From Rhodopseudomonas palustris (GTDB lineage Bacteria; Pseudomonadota; Alphaproteobacteria; Rhizobiales; Xanthobacteraceae), in contig NZ_CP058907.1 of the NCBI RefSeq assembly GCF_013415845.1, positions 124,001 to 188,000 of the forward strand: a stretch of 64,000 nt of DNA, written 5' to 3'. The notes under the pieces are model-generated. The model had not been told where the DNA came from. It saw only the letters and a list, made by a program, of their open reading frames with translations, and ran no database searches. Position numbers and translations under genes: made by a program. Shown here one piece after another: positions 8,042 to 18,043 of this stretch (positions are counted from its first letter, which is position 1; each line of letters begins with the position of its first letter).

Positions 8042-10321
8042 ATGGGTGGGGCCGACAGCGGCGGCATCGTCACCGCCAGGAACGTCGACCTGTCGAGCTG
8101 CGACCGCGAGCTGGTGCAATATCCGGAGGCGATCCAGCCGCACGGCGCGATGCTCACCGTCGACGAGCAATCCGACCGGGTGCTGCACGCCAGTGCCAAT
8201 TGCGCGGCGTTTATCGGCAAGCCGCCGGAAGCGGTGATCGGCGCCCCGATCGCCGCGGTACTCGGGGCGGGCTGGCACGAACTGCTCGGCTCGCTGCACC
8301 GGATGCCGCTCGACAGCGGCCCGGTCAACATCGCCCGCGAATCCTTCCTCGGCTCGGACCAGGGCTGGCATCTGTTCGCCCATCGCTGCGGCGGCCTGAT
8401 CATCCTGGAATTCGAAAAGGCGGAACCGGAAGCCGCCGGCACGACGTCGAACCTGTATTCGGAAGTCCGTGCCGATCTCGCGGCACTTCAGGCCACCGAA
8501 GGCGTGCAGGCATTCTTCGATCTGGCGGTCGAGCGGATCCGCGCCTTCACCGGCTACGACCGGGTGATGGCCTACCGCTTCGCCGAGGACGGCAGCGGCC
8601 AGGTGATCGCCGAAGCGAGGCGGGATGATCTCGAACCGTATCTCGGGCTGCATTATCCGGCCACCGACATTCCGGCGCCGGCACGGCGGCTGTTCGCGCT
8701 GAGCTGGGTGCGACACCTGCCGGATGTCGGCTACACGCCGGTGCCACTGCTGGCGGCGAAGTCGCCGCTGGTGACCGGTCCGGTCGACATGAGCTTTGCG
8801 AGCCTGCGCAGCGTCTCGGTGATGTACACCGGGTACCTGAAGAACATGGGCGTGCAGTCGACGCTGGTGATGCCGCTGGTGAAGGAAGGCCGGCTGTGGG
8901 GCCTGATCTCGGCGATGCACCATGCCGCCCCTCGCCACATCTCGCACCAGATGCGGATGGCGGCAGAGTTTCTCGCCCATACGCTGTCGCTGCTGATGTC
9001 GGCGAAGGAAGACGCCGAGCAGTTCGAACGAAGCAGCGCCAGGAAGGCGGCCGCCGAGGCGCTCACGCGCTTGCTCGACAGCGAGGCCGACATCGGCGCG
9101 GCGCTCCACGCTGCCGGTGCACTCGATCTGCTGAGCGCGCTGATCGACGCCGGCGGCGTGGTCGTGCAGACCGGCGACGAAGTCACGACGCGCGGTGAGG
9201 CGCCCGCGGCCGGGCCGCTGCACGAGCTGACGACCTGGCTGCGCGAACGCGCCCGGCCGGTGTTCGCCACTGATCGGCTGCCGAACCTCGATCCCGCCGC
9301 GCAAGCCGTCGCCAGCCAGGCCAGCGGTGTGCTGGCGCTGCGACCGCTGCCCGATCAGCCGATGCTGATCGCCTGGCTGCGGCCCGAGCAGATCGAGGAC
9401 GTGCAATGGGCCGGCGACCCGCGCAAGCCGGTCGAGATCAGCGAGGCGGACGGGATGCAGCGGCTGCGGCCGCGCAATTCCTTCGCACTGTGGAAGGAGA
9501 GCGTGCAGGGACGCGCAGTGCCGTGGCGTGACGACGAAAAGGACGCCGCCACGCGGCTGGCCGCCGCCATCGCCGAGATCGCCGCGGCCCGCAAAGGACG
9601 CATCGAGCGGATCAACCGGGCGCTGGATGCGTCCCACTCAGAGCTCAGCCGCTACACCGACGTCGCCTCCGCCGAACTCAAGGAACATCTGCGCGGCATC
9701 CACCATCTCACCACCTCGCTGCGCCGTCGCCAAGGCGAGGTGCTCGACGAGGAGGGCCGCCAGCAGGTCGCCACCATCCTGAAACTGACGCAGCGGATGG
9801 ACGCGCTGGTCGATGCGCTGCTCGACCGCAGCCGAGGCGGCAGCGAAGCTGCCTCCGAGACGATCGACCTCGACGCCGTGGTCGATGACGCCCTGGCGCC
9901 GTTCGCGCGCCGGATCGCCGAAGACCGCATCGACGTACGCCGGCCAATGCGGCTGGGCACGGCACAGGGCCACCGCGAATGGATCGGCGAAGTGTTCACC
10001 AATCTGATCGGCAATGCCATCCGCTACAACGACAAGCCGGAGCGCTGGATCGAAATCGGCGTCGAGGACGGTTCGCCGCCGCGCTACTATGTGCGGGACA
10101 ACGGCATCGGCATCGCCGATACCGATCAGCAACTGGTCTTCCAGATGTTCCATCGCGTCGACCAACCGGAGCAGAAGGCCGAAGGCGTCGGCGTCGGTCT
10201 GGCGATGACGCGCCGGATCGTGGCGCATCACGGCGGCCGGATCTGGGTGCAATCCCGCCTCGGCGAAGGCGCGACGTTCTATTTTACGCTCGCACCCGAC
10301 GAGGAACGGCACGATGCGTAG
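8042..10321 (+). CDS. bphP: Bacteriophytochrome with histidine-kinase-like output module lacking the usual H-box histidine
   Basis: A 759-residue PAS-GAF-PHY-kinase protein; ATG 8042 is chosen over the in-frame GTG at 8030. Cys20 in SSCDREL is at the usual biliverdin attachment position. The GAF domain has LHYPATDIPAPARRLF (D209) and the knot/lasso LRSV-S-V-M-Y-TGYLKNMGV, where most family members have SP-x-H, so the pocket histidine is Tyr262. The PHY tongue has RPRNSF. The dimerisation helix reads VASAELKEHLR where the family has SHDLKEPLR, so Ala544 replaces the phospho-acceptor. The ATPase domain keeps NLIGNAIRYN, DNGIGI and GVGVGL. The last 8 bp overlap the downstream channel gene. It may signal by conformation or protein contact rather than by histidine phosphorylation. 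Confidence 0.95.
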   Translation: MGGADSGGIVTARNVDLSSCDRELVQYPEAIQPHGAMLTVDEQSDRVLHASANCAAFIGKPPEAVIGAPIAAVLGAGWHELLGSLHRMPLDSGPVNIARESFLGSDQGWHLFAHRCGGLIILEFEKAEPEAAGTTSNLYSEVRADLAALQATEGVQAFFDLAVERIRAFTGYDRVMAYRFAEDGSGQVIAEARRDDLEPYLGLHYPATDIPAPARRLFALSWVRHLPDVGYTPVPLLAAKSPLVTGPVDMSFASLRSVSVMYTGYLKNMGVQSTLVMPLVKEGRLWGLISAMHHAAPRHISHQMRMAAEFLAHTLSLLMSAKEDAEQFERSSARKAAAEALTRLLDSEADIGAALHAAGALDLLSALIDAGGVVVQTGDEVTTRGEAPAAGPLHELTTWLRERARPVFATDRLPNLDPAAQAVASQASGVLALRPLPDQPMLIAWLRPEQIEDVQWAGDPRKPVEISEADGMQRLRPRNSFALWKESVQGRAVPWRDDEKDAATRLAAAIAEIAAARKGRIERINRALDASHSELSRYTDVASAELKEHLRGIHHLTTSLRRRQGEVLDEEGRQQVATILKLTQRMDALVDALLDRSRGGSEAASETIDLDAVVDDALAPFARRIAEDRIDVRRPMRLGTAQGHREWIGEVFTNLIGNAIRYNDKPERWIEIGVEDGSPPRYYVRDNGIGIADTDQQLVFQMFHRVDQPEQKAEGVGVGLAMTRRIVAHHGGRIWVQSRLGEGATFYFTLAPDEERHDA

Positions 10322-11954
10322 CATCGTCCGTCTCGGGCTCTCCCGGCTACGCCCGCCGCTGATCCTGCTGGCGTTGGTATTCGCGGTGTCGACGCTCGGG
10401 CTGATGCTGATCCCTGGGGTCGATGCTCAAGGTCACCCGTGGCGGATGACGCTGTTCGACGCGTTCTATTTCGTCACCTACACGGCGACCACGATCGGCT
10501 TCGGCGAGCTGCCGCATCCGTTCACCAACCAGCAGCGCGGCTTCGTCACCGTCATCATCTATCTGTCGGTGATCGGCTGGGCGTGGCTGCTGGGTTCGCT
10601 GCTCAGCCTGGTCCAGGAAAAGGCGTTTCAGCAGGCGCTGGTCGACCGCCGGTTTCGCCGCGCGGTCGAGAAGCTCGATCAGCCGTTCTATCTGGTGTGC
10701 GGGCTCGGCGACACCGGCATGACGGTGGTCCACGCCCTGCGTCAGCTCGGCTGCCGGCTGATCGCGATCGACAAGGACGAGCGCACGGTGCAGCAGATCG
10801 AAATCGAGGAGCTGAACGGCAAAGCGCCGGCGCTGATTGCCGACGCTCGCTCACCGGAGACGCTGACGGCCGCCGGGCTGATAAAGGCAGAATGCAAAGG
10901 CGTACTGACGCTGTGCAACGACGATGAGGTCAATCTCGCCGTCGCGATCACGGCTTCGATCCTCCGGCCGGGCCTGCCGGTGATCGGCCGTGCCGACACG
11001 TCGGCGACGGCCGCGTCGATGAGTTCGCTCGGCACGCACCGGGTCATCAATCCGTTTCGCGAGTTCGCCGAACACCTGACGCTAGCGATGCGGGCACCGG
11101 ACGTCTATCGGCTGATCGCCTGGCTGACCAGCGCACCCGGCGCCTATCTGTTTCCGAGCGCGCCGGCGCGGATGCCGGCCGCACCCGGCCATTGGATCGT
11201 GTGCGGCTACGGCCGGTTCGGCCGCGAAGTCGTGACCGCCGTGCAGCGCGGTGGTTTCACCGCGGCGGTGATCGACCCGGTCGGCTCACGGGTCGACGGT
11301 CATCACGCGGTCCACGGCCGCGGCGCAGATGTTGCGGCACTGCACGAGGCCGGCATCGGCCATGCGTCAGGTATCGTCGCCGGCACCGACGATGACGCCG
11401 AAAATCTGGCGATCGCGCTGGCGGCGCGGCGGCTCAAGCCCGAGATCTTCGTGATCGCCCGGCAGAACCAGCGCTCTAGCCGGATGCTGTTCGCCAAGCT
11501 CGGCGCCGACATCACCATGGTGCCGAGCGAAATCATCGCCAATCAATGTCTGGCCGCGCTGCGCACGCCGGAGCTGGCGGACTTTCTCGAAGCCGCACGC
11601 CACCAGGATGCGTTCTGGGCGTTCACGCTGTCGGAGCGGCTGCGCGCCGCGCTCGGCAACGAGACGCCGCAGTTCTGGAGCACGGTGCTCGACGCCGACC
11701 ACGCACCGAACCTAGTCGGCAGTGACGGCGCGCTGAAACAGCCGCTGACCGTGGCCGAGCTTTGCGTCGATCCGGAGCACCAGGACGCTGCACACCCGCT
11801 GCGGCGGCGTGCGATCGTGCTGCGGCTGATCCGAGGCGATAGCACGATCGAGACACCCGCAGACGATGCTGTACTGCAGCCCGGCGACACGCTGCTGTGC
11901 GTCGGCTCCGCAGCCGTCCGTGCAACACAGCAGCGGCGGCTCGGAGGCCGCTGA
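10314..11954 (+). CDS. Two-helix potassium channel with tandem RCK (TrkA-N) domains
   Basis: A 546-residue channel. Residues about 13-35 form helix 1, a pore loop follows (FDAFYFVTYTATTIGFGELP), then helix 2 (VTVIIYLSVIGWAWLLGSLLSL). The selectivity filter is TTIGFGE rather than the common TVGYGD, a variant compatible with a potassium channel. Two cytoplasmic Rossmann RCK domains follow (VCGLGDTGMTVVHAL, and WIVCGYGRFGREVVTAV), each with the gated GxGxxG fold, plus a TrkA-C-like end (DDAVLQPGDTLLCVGS). Its ATG lies inside the end of the phytochrome gene (8-bp overlap), so the two are translationally coupled. It ends 6 bp from the converging phosphoesterase gene. Confidence 0.92.
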   Translation: MRSIVRLGLSRLRPPLILLALVFAVSTLGLMLIPGVDAQGHPWRMTLFDAFYFVTYTATTIGFGELPHPFTNQQRGFVTVIIYLSVIGWAWLLGSLLSLVQEKAFQQALVDRRFRRAVEKLDQPFYLVCGLGDTGMTVVHALRQLGCRLIAIDKDERTVQQIEIEELNGKAPALIADARSPETLTAAGLIKAECKGVLTLCNDDEVNLAVAITASILRPGLPVIGRADTSATAASMSSLGTHRVINPFREFAEHLTLAMRAPDVYRLIAWLTSAPGAYLFPSAPARMPAAPGHWIVCGYGRFGREVVTAVQRGGFTAAVIDPVGSRVDGHHAVHGRGADVAALHEAGIGHASGIVAGTDDDAENLAIALAARRLKPEIFVIARQNQRSSRMLFAKLGADITMVPSEIIANQCLAALRTPELADFLEAARHQDAFWAFTLSERLRAALGNETPQFWSTVLDADHAPNLVGSDGALKQPLTVAELCVDPEHQDAAHPLRRRAIVLRLIRGDSTIETPADDAVLQPGDTLLCVGSAAVRATQQRRLGGR

Positions 11955-11960
11955 GGCGCG

Positions 11961-12785
11961 TCAGAACGAGACGCGGTGCAGCGCGACGCTGTCGTGCAGC
12001 GAGAACAGCGGCCCGTCATACATGAACGAGCACTGGTGGATCACGATGCGGTCGGCCTCGACGCTGACATGGGCGTAGTCCGGCGGCTCGTGCGAGCCGG
12101 GGATATGGCCCTCCGCCACCAGATCGAACGCGACCTGATGCGCCAGCCCGCGCTGGATGTGAAACGGGATGCCGCGCCACACGCCCGAGATGGGCCGGTG
12201 CAGGTGCCCCATGAACAGATAGTCAGGCTTGCGGGTGCGGGCGATCACCTCCCATTCGGCGTCCGGATTGGCGAGCCGGATCGTATCCATGTAACGCAGC
12301 CCGGTGTCGAACGGCGGGTGATGCTGGAACAGCAGCAGCGGACGATCGGCCGGAGCTTCCGCCAGCGCGTGTTCGAGGAACGCCAGCCGCGCCTCGCACA
12401 ACAACCCTTCATGGTTTGGCGCGGCCTCGTTCAGCGTGTCCAGCGTGACGATCGTCGCCGCCTCGAACACCTGCACGGTCTGGACGAAGCCGCTCGCATC
12501 GCGCGGCACGCCGGGGAAGAATTTGGCGAAGGCGTCGCGCTTGTCGTGATTGCCCATCATCAGGATGGTCGGCGCCCGCAATCCCGCCAGCACCGAAGCC
12601 AGATTGTCGTAAGCCGGCTCCTCGCCCCAATGCGCCAGATCGCCGGTGACGATCACGAAAGCGATGTCGGGATGCTCGCGGTTGATCCGCGCCACCGCGG
12701 CACTGAGCCGTTCGGCCGGATCGAGCCCGTAGATGCGGCGACCGCGGGCGACGAAATGCGTATCGGTGAGAACGACGAACTTCAT
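11961..12785 (-). CDS. Metallophosphoesterase (CpdA/GpdQ-like), second of a tandem pair
   Basis: A 274-residue class III phosphodiesterase-type metallophosphoesterase. Metal ligands are visible in order: LTDTHFV (DxH), IVTGDLAHWGE (GDxx), MMGNHDKRD (GNHD), LFQHHPPFDTG (H) and MGHLHRP (GHxH). The start is ATG 12785, overlapping the stop of the upstream paralogue as ATGA. The family includes cyclic-nucleotide and glycerophosphodiester phosphodiesterases. Its place after a glycerol-phosphate-type ABC importer favours a glycerophosphodiester or other organophosphate substrate. It has no signal peptide, so it is cytoplasmic. Confidence 0.9.
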   Translation of the reverse strand: MKFVVLTDTHFVARGRRIYGLDPAERLSAAVARINREHPDIAFVIVTGDLAHWGEEPAYDNLASVLAGLRAPTILMMGNHDKRDAFAKFFPGVPRDASGFVQTVQVFEAATIVTLDTLNEAAPNHEGLLCEARLAFLEHALAEAPADRPLLLFQHHPPFDTGLRYMDTIRLANPDAEWEVIARTRKPDYLFMGHLHRPISGVWRGIPFHIQRGLAHQVAFDLVAEGHIPGSHEPPDYAHVSVEADRIVIHQCSFMYDGPLFSLHDSVALHRVSF

Positions 12786-13606
12786 CGCAGCATGGTCTCC
12801 CTGTTCCAGGCGTTGTAATCGGGCGAACCCTCGACCCGGACCTCGCCGGTGTAACCGAACTCGACCATGTGAACGGTGACGTAGTCGTCGCCGAAGAACA
12901 CCACGCCGTAGGATTCCGGCAGATCGGACGCGCTCAGCATCCGGCGCTCGGAGAACAGCGGATAGCTGGCATGGTTGGTGCCGCGCAGCGAGCTGACCGG
13001 CACGCCGGCCACCGAGCCGGCCAGCGGCAGATGGCAATGGCCGAAGAAGATGTGCCGGATGCGGTCGCGATGCCGGCCGACGATCTGGCGGAATGCGCCA
13101 TCGTCGAGCAGCCGGATCTGATCCATCGGGCCAAGATGCGTCGGCATCGGATTGTGATGCATGAACAGCAGGAACGGTCCGGGATGTTCGGCGAGCTGCC
13201 GAGTCAGCCACGCCCTGCGCGTCTCGCAATAACGGCCCGCATGGGTGCCGGCTTCGGCCGTGTCGAGCAGCAGGCAGCGACCGGCCGGCGTATCGCACAC
13301 GCCTTGGACCAGCCCATCGTCGTCGGCGAATTCCGGAAACACGCTCAGGAAATTCTCGCGCCGATCGTGATTGCCGATGCACAGCCGCACCGGAATCGGA
13401 AACGCACCCAGCTGCGCCTTCAGCCAGCGATAGTCCTCGGCGTCGCCCCAATCCGACAGATCGCCGGTGATCACCATCAGTTCGGCATCGTGATGGTCGC
13501 GCAAGATATGGGTTAGCGCCCGCTCAAAATTCAGCCGCGGATTGCGACCGCCGATCGTGCCGCCCGGCGTGGTGAGGTGGATGTCGCTGAGGTGGATCAG
13601 TTTCAT
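12782..13606 (-). CDS. Metallophosphoesterase (CpdA/GpdQ-like), first of a tandem pair
   Basis: A 274-residue paralogue of the next gene, identical in length and motif order: LSDIHLTTPGG (DxH), VITGDLSDWGD, CIGNHDRREN, FMHHNPMPTHLG and FGHCHLPLAG. ATG 13606 is preferred over the in-frame TTG at 13618 because GGAG lies 6 nt upstream of it. It follows the solute-binding-protein gene by 64 bp, a gap that holds a strong hairpin, and is coupled to its paralogue by an ATGA overlap. The two probably act on different linkages or different imported esters; this is inference. Confidence 0.9.
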   Translation of the reverse strand: MKLIHLSDIHLTTPGGTIGGRNPRLNFERALTHILRDHHDAELMVITGDLSDWGDAEDYRWLKAQLGAFPIPVRLCIGNHDRRENFLSVFPEFADDDGLVQGVCDTPAGRCLLLDTAEAGTHAGRYCETRRAWLTRQLAEHPGPFLLFMHHNPMPTHLGPMDQIRLLDDGAFRQIVGRHRDRIRHIFFGHCHLPLAGSVAGVPVSSLRGTNHASYPLFSERRMLSASDLPESYGVVFFGDDYVTVHMVEFGYTGEVRVEGSPDYNAWNRETMLR

Positions 13607-13626
13607 GGCCCGCTCCAAAACGTGAC

Positions 13627-13655
13627 GCGACGGAGCGCTGGACGCGCTCCGTCGC
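13627..13655 (-). repeat. Intercistronic hairpin after the ABC solute-binding-protein gene
   Basis: An 11-bp perfect stem, GCGACGGAGCG (13627-13637) with its complement at 13645-13655, and a 7-nt loop. It lies between the solute-binding protein and the first phosphoesterase. There is no T-tract on the minus strand, so it looks like an mRNA stabiliser or partial attenuator that would keep binding-protein levels above those of the downstream enzymes. Confidence 0.6.
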
Positions 13656-13670
13656 CGGGAGGTTCTTGCG

Positions 13671-14951
13671 TTACTTGGCGGCGCCGACGGTCTTCGGCAG
13701 CAGGTTCTGGACGTCGCGGGTCATGTCGGCCAGCACCGCATCCGGCTCCTTGGCGCGGGCGCCGGAGACGATCGAGTTGAGATGATCCTTGATCACGTCG
13801 GTGATCTTCAGGCCGTTGTCGCCCGGGAACGCATACCACTTGGTCAGCAGCGCGAGCTGGCTGACCGCGGTGTAGTTGTTCGGGTTCTTGGCGTAGAAAT
13901 CCTTCAGATAGACGTCGTTGGCGACCTTGTTGGGCGGCATGTAGCCGGTGGTCTCCGCCATGATCGCCGCGCCCTTCGGACCGGTCCAGAACTTCACCAC
14001 TTCCCAGGCGGCATCGCGCTTGGCTTTGTCCTTGGCGGTGATCAGCACGACATTGCCGCCCGCCGGCAACCGGCCGTTCGGCTTGACGACGTCCGGGAAC
14101 GCGATGGTCTTCAGCGCGAACTTGCCGCCGATCATGTCGGTGGTCTTCTTCAGGTCCGAGGTCGAGGTGATGTGGATTCCGGTCTTGCCGGCCGCGAAGG
14201 TGGCGCGCATCGACGGCTGGTCGAGATTCGGCATGCCGCCTTCGGTGACCAGGCGGGCGATGGTGCGCATCGCGAACTGGCCTTCGGGGCCGTCGAACGC
14301 CACCTTGGTTTCATCGGCGTTGAGCATGGTGCCGCCGCGTGCGAACACCGGCGCCTGCCACAGCCAGTTGCCGGTGATGTCCCAGGCATAGGTGATGCCG
14401 TTGGTGTCGGGGCCGAGCGCCTTGACCTTCTTGGCCAGATCCAACAGGCCGTCCCAGGTGGTCGGCAGGTTGTTCACATCGCCGCCGGCCTGTTTCACCA
14501 GATCGAGATTGACGTAGACGATCGGCAGCGAGATCGCGAACGGCAGCGCATAGACTTTGCCGCTGGCGGTGCCGATGTCGTACATCGCCTGATGGAAGCC
14601 CTGCTTGTCGAAATCCTTCTCGGCCGCGATGTAGCCATCGAGCGGCGCCGGAATGGTCTTGTCGACCAGCACGCGGATACGGTTCAGGCCCTGGAAGGTG
14701 ACGTCCGGCAGCTGATTGGTCACCGCCTCGCGCAGCACCTTCTGGGTGGCTTCTTCGTACGACTCGTACGGCGCCCGGAACGTGACCTTGATCTCCGGAT
14801 GCACCTTGGCGAACTCTTCGGCGATCCGCTTGTGGGTCTCGCTGAACAGTTCCGGATACGGGAACTGCAGCACCACTTCGGTCTGCTGCTGGGCGTGGGC
14901 GATGCCCGCAACCAGCGTCATCGCGGCTGCGGCGATCCATCTCTTCAGCAT
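13671..14951 (-). CDS. ABC transporter periplasmic binding protein, family 1 (UgpB-like)
   Basis: A 426-residue extracellular solute-binding protein with a Sec signal peptide (MLKRWIAAAAMTLVAGIAHA, cleavage after AHA). The mature part has the family-1 layout: VVLQFPYPELFSETHKRIAEEFAKVHPEIKV at the start, the hinge-region TTWDGLLDLAKKVKAL, and AAWEVVKFWTGPKGAAIMAETTGYMPPNK toward the end. It is closest in style to sn-glycerol-3-phosphate/glycerophosphodiester (UgpB) and sugar binders. It is the fourth gene of the minus-strand operon ATPase-permease-permease-binding protein, followed by two phosphoesterases. Its substrate is inferred only from the neighbours. Confidence 0.92.
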   Translation of the reverse strand: MLKRWIAAAAMTLVAGIAHAQQQTEVVLQFPYPELFSETHKRIAEEFAKVHPEIKVTFRAPYESYEEATQKVLREAVTNQLPDVTFQGLNRIRVLVDKTIPAPLDGYIAAEKDFDKQGFHQAMYDIGTASGKVYALPFAISLPIVYVNLDLVKQAGGDVNNLPTTWDGLLDLAKKVKALGPDTNGITYAWDITGNWLWQAPVFARGGTMLNADETKVAFDGPEGQFAMRTIARLVTEGGMPNLDQPSMRATFAAGKTGIHITSTSDLKKTTDMIGGKFALKTIAFPDVVKPNGRLPAGGNVVLITAKDKAKRDAAWEVVKFWTGPKGAAIMAETTGYMPPNKVANDVYLKDFYAKNPNNYTAVSQLALLTKWYAFPGDNGLKITDVIKDHLNSIVSGARAKEPDAVLADMTRDVQNLLPKTVGAAK

Positions 14952-14973
14952 GTCGATCTCCTGTTGGGTTGGA

Positions 14974-15810
14974 TTACTTGAGTCCGGTCAAAGTGATGCC
15001 TTCGATGAAGCGGCGCTGCGCCAGCAGGAAGGCAACGACGAGCGGGGTGATGATCACGATCGCGGCCGCCATCAGCGGGCCGTAGCTGGTGCCCGCCTCG
15101 GCATTGCGGAAATGCGCGACCGCGAGCGGCGGGGTGTAGTACTGCTGGCTGTTGAGCACGATCAGCGGCCAGAAGTAGTCGTTCCAGTGCGCCACCACCG
15201 AGAAGATGCCGAACGCGGTGACCGCAGGGATCGCGGTCGGCAGCATCACCCGCCAAACGATGGCGAACTCCGACATCCCGTCCATCCGAGCGGCGTCGAG
15301 CAGATCGTCCGGCACGGTCATGAAGAACTGCCGCATCAGGAAGATGCCGAACACCGAGATGGTGAACGGCAGCACCAGCGCCGCGTAGCTGTCGAGCGCC
15401 CCGAGCTGGTGCAGCAGCAGGAACACCGGGATCGCGGTCGCCTGCGGCGGGATCAGAATGCCGAACAGAACCAGCGCGAACAGCGCCTTGCGCCCGACAA
15501 ACCGCAGCTTGGCGAGCGCATAGGCGGCCGGCAACGCGATCAGCACCTGGCAGGTGAAGATCGCCACCGTGACGATCACGCCGTTGAGCAGGAAGCGGCC
15601 TAGATCGGCCTTGCCGAACGCGATGCGCAGATTCTCCCACAGCGCAAAGTGATGCGGGATCAGATGCAGGTCGCTGGAGTAGATCTCTTCCGGCGGCTTG
15701 GAGGCCGTCGACAGCATCCAGACGAACGGCGCCAGCATCAGCACGGCGCCAACCATCAGAGCGGCGTGGCGGAAGCTGGAGCTGATCAGGCTGGGTCGTG
15801 CGGCGCTCAT
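14974..15810 (-). CDS. ABC transporter permease (UgpE-like)
   Basis: A 278-residue inner-membrane permease of the carbohydrate/glycerol-phosphate class, with about six helices. The EAA loop that docks on the ATPase reads DDLLDAARMDGMSEFAIVWRVMLP. The N-terminal APFVWMLSTASKPPEEIYS segment is typical of the second permease (MalG/UgpE type). The start is ATG 15810, overlapping the first permease gene as ATGA; its stop is 22 bp before the binding-protein start. Confidence 0.93.
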   Translation of the reverse strand: MSAARPSLISSSFRHAALMVGAVLMLAPFVWMLSTASKPPEEIYSSDLHLIPHHFALWENLRIAFGKADLGRFLLNGVIVTVAIFTCQVLIALPAAYALAKLRFVGRKALFALVLFGILIPPQATAIPVFLLLHQLGALDSYAALVLPFTISVFGIFLMRQFFMTVPDDLLDAARMDGMSEFAIVWRVMLPTAIPAVTAFGIFSVVAHWNDYFWPLIVLNSQQYYTPPLAVAHFRNAEAGTSYGPLMAAAIVIITPLVVAFLLAQRRFIEGITLTGLK

Positions 15811-16761
15811 GCGTAGTGCACCTGTTTGGCGGCGAGCCGCGACTTCACCAGGGTCAGCAGCAGCACCAGGCCGAGGAACACCACGGTCACCGCGGCGGCA
15901 TAGCCGGAGCGGAAGAACTCGAAGCCCTCCATGTACATGGTGTGGATCAGCACCTCGGTGGACTTCGACGGGCCGCCCTTGGTGAGGACGTGCACAGTGT
16001 CGAACACCTGGAACGACCGGATGCCGGTGATCACCACCACGAACAGCGTCACCGGTCCGAGCATCGGCCAGGTCACCAGCCGGAACCGCGACCACGCACT
16101 CGCGGCGCCATCGATCTCGGCGGCGTCATAGAGATGCTTGGGGATCGACATCAGCCCGGCCAGGAACAGCACCATGTTGAAGCCGACCGCCTGCCAGATC
16201 CCGATCGCGCACAGTGCATACAGCGCGGTGCCACGATCCTGCAGCCAGGGATGCGGCGCGAGGCCGACCATCTTGATCAGCCCATTCACCAGGCCGAACT
16301 GCGGATGCAGCATGAACTCCCAGACGATCGCCATCGCGATCAGGGTCGCCATCACCGGCAGAAAGTAGATGGTGCGATAGAAGGCACGGAGATGCGTGCC
16401 GCTCTCGATCAGCATCGCCACGCCGAGGCCGAGCGCGACCGACCCCGGCACCACGATCACCGCATAGGTCAGCGTATTGGTGAGCGAGATCCAGAACACC
16501 CGGTCGGCGAACAGCTGCTGATAATTGGCAAGGCCGATCCAGGCGAACGACGGCGCGCCGAGCTGATAGTCGGCGAACGACAGCGCGATGACGCCGGCGA
16601 GCGGACCGAGCAGCATCAGCAGCATCAGCGTGAACGCCGGCGCGACCAGACCGTAGGCGACGGTGCCGCGGCCGCGACGACGCGGTTTGGCCGACGCGCG
16701 CGCGGTGGTGGTGAGCGCATCGAGATCGCGCAGTGAGACGGCAGCGTCAGACATCGCCACC

Positions 16762-16769
<8 letters not shown>
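15807..16769 (-). CDS. ABC transporter permease (UgpA-like)
   Basis: A 320-residue MalF/UgpA-type permease. It has a cytoplasmic basic N-terminus (KPRRRGRG), then helices beginning TVAYGLVAPAFTLMLLMLLGPLAGVIALSF, and an EAA loop, KHLYDAAEIDGAASAWSRFR. ATG 16769 (MSEVAMSD) overlaps the ATPase gene by 8 bp; ATG 16754 is an alternative start five codons later. It forms the translocation pore with the second permease. Confidence 0.92.
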
Positions 16770-17916
<1,147 letters not shown>

Positions 17917-18043
17917 CACCTGTCCCCTGGCCTCGTTGCGATGCGGCACAGGGTTAAGGGCAGCGTCTGACAGTCACATAACGGTCAGCAGCTTGGCTTA
18001 TGACCCTCACCAGGTTTCCTGGTGATGCGGAGCAGCGAGCGGG
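17917..18043. promoter_or_regulatory. Divergent promoter region of the ugp-type operon and the lysR gene
   Basis: The 127 bp between the divergent ABC operon and the LysR gene hold two symmetrical elements. CACCAGG-TTT-CCTGGTG (18008-18024) is a perfect 7-bp inverted repeat 20 bp before the lysR start. CTGAC-N12-GTCAG (17967-17988) has the spacing expected of LysR-type sites (T-N11-A-like). The arrangement fits a LysR protein that represses itself and controls the operon; this is inference. Confidence 0.5.

Noticed and set aside
7994..9637. Minus-strand frame of 547 codons opposite the phytochrome
   Set aside because: Antisense shadow rich in Arg, Gln and His; no recognisable features.
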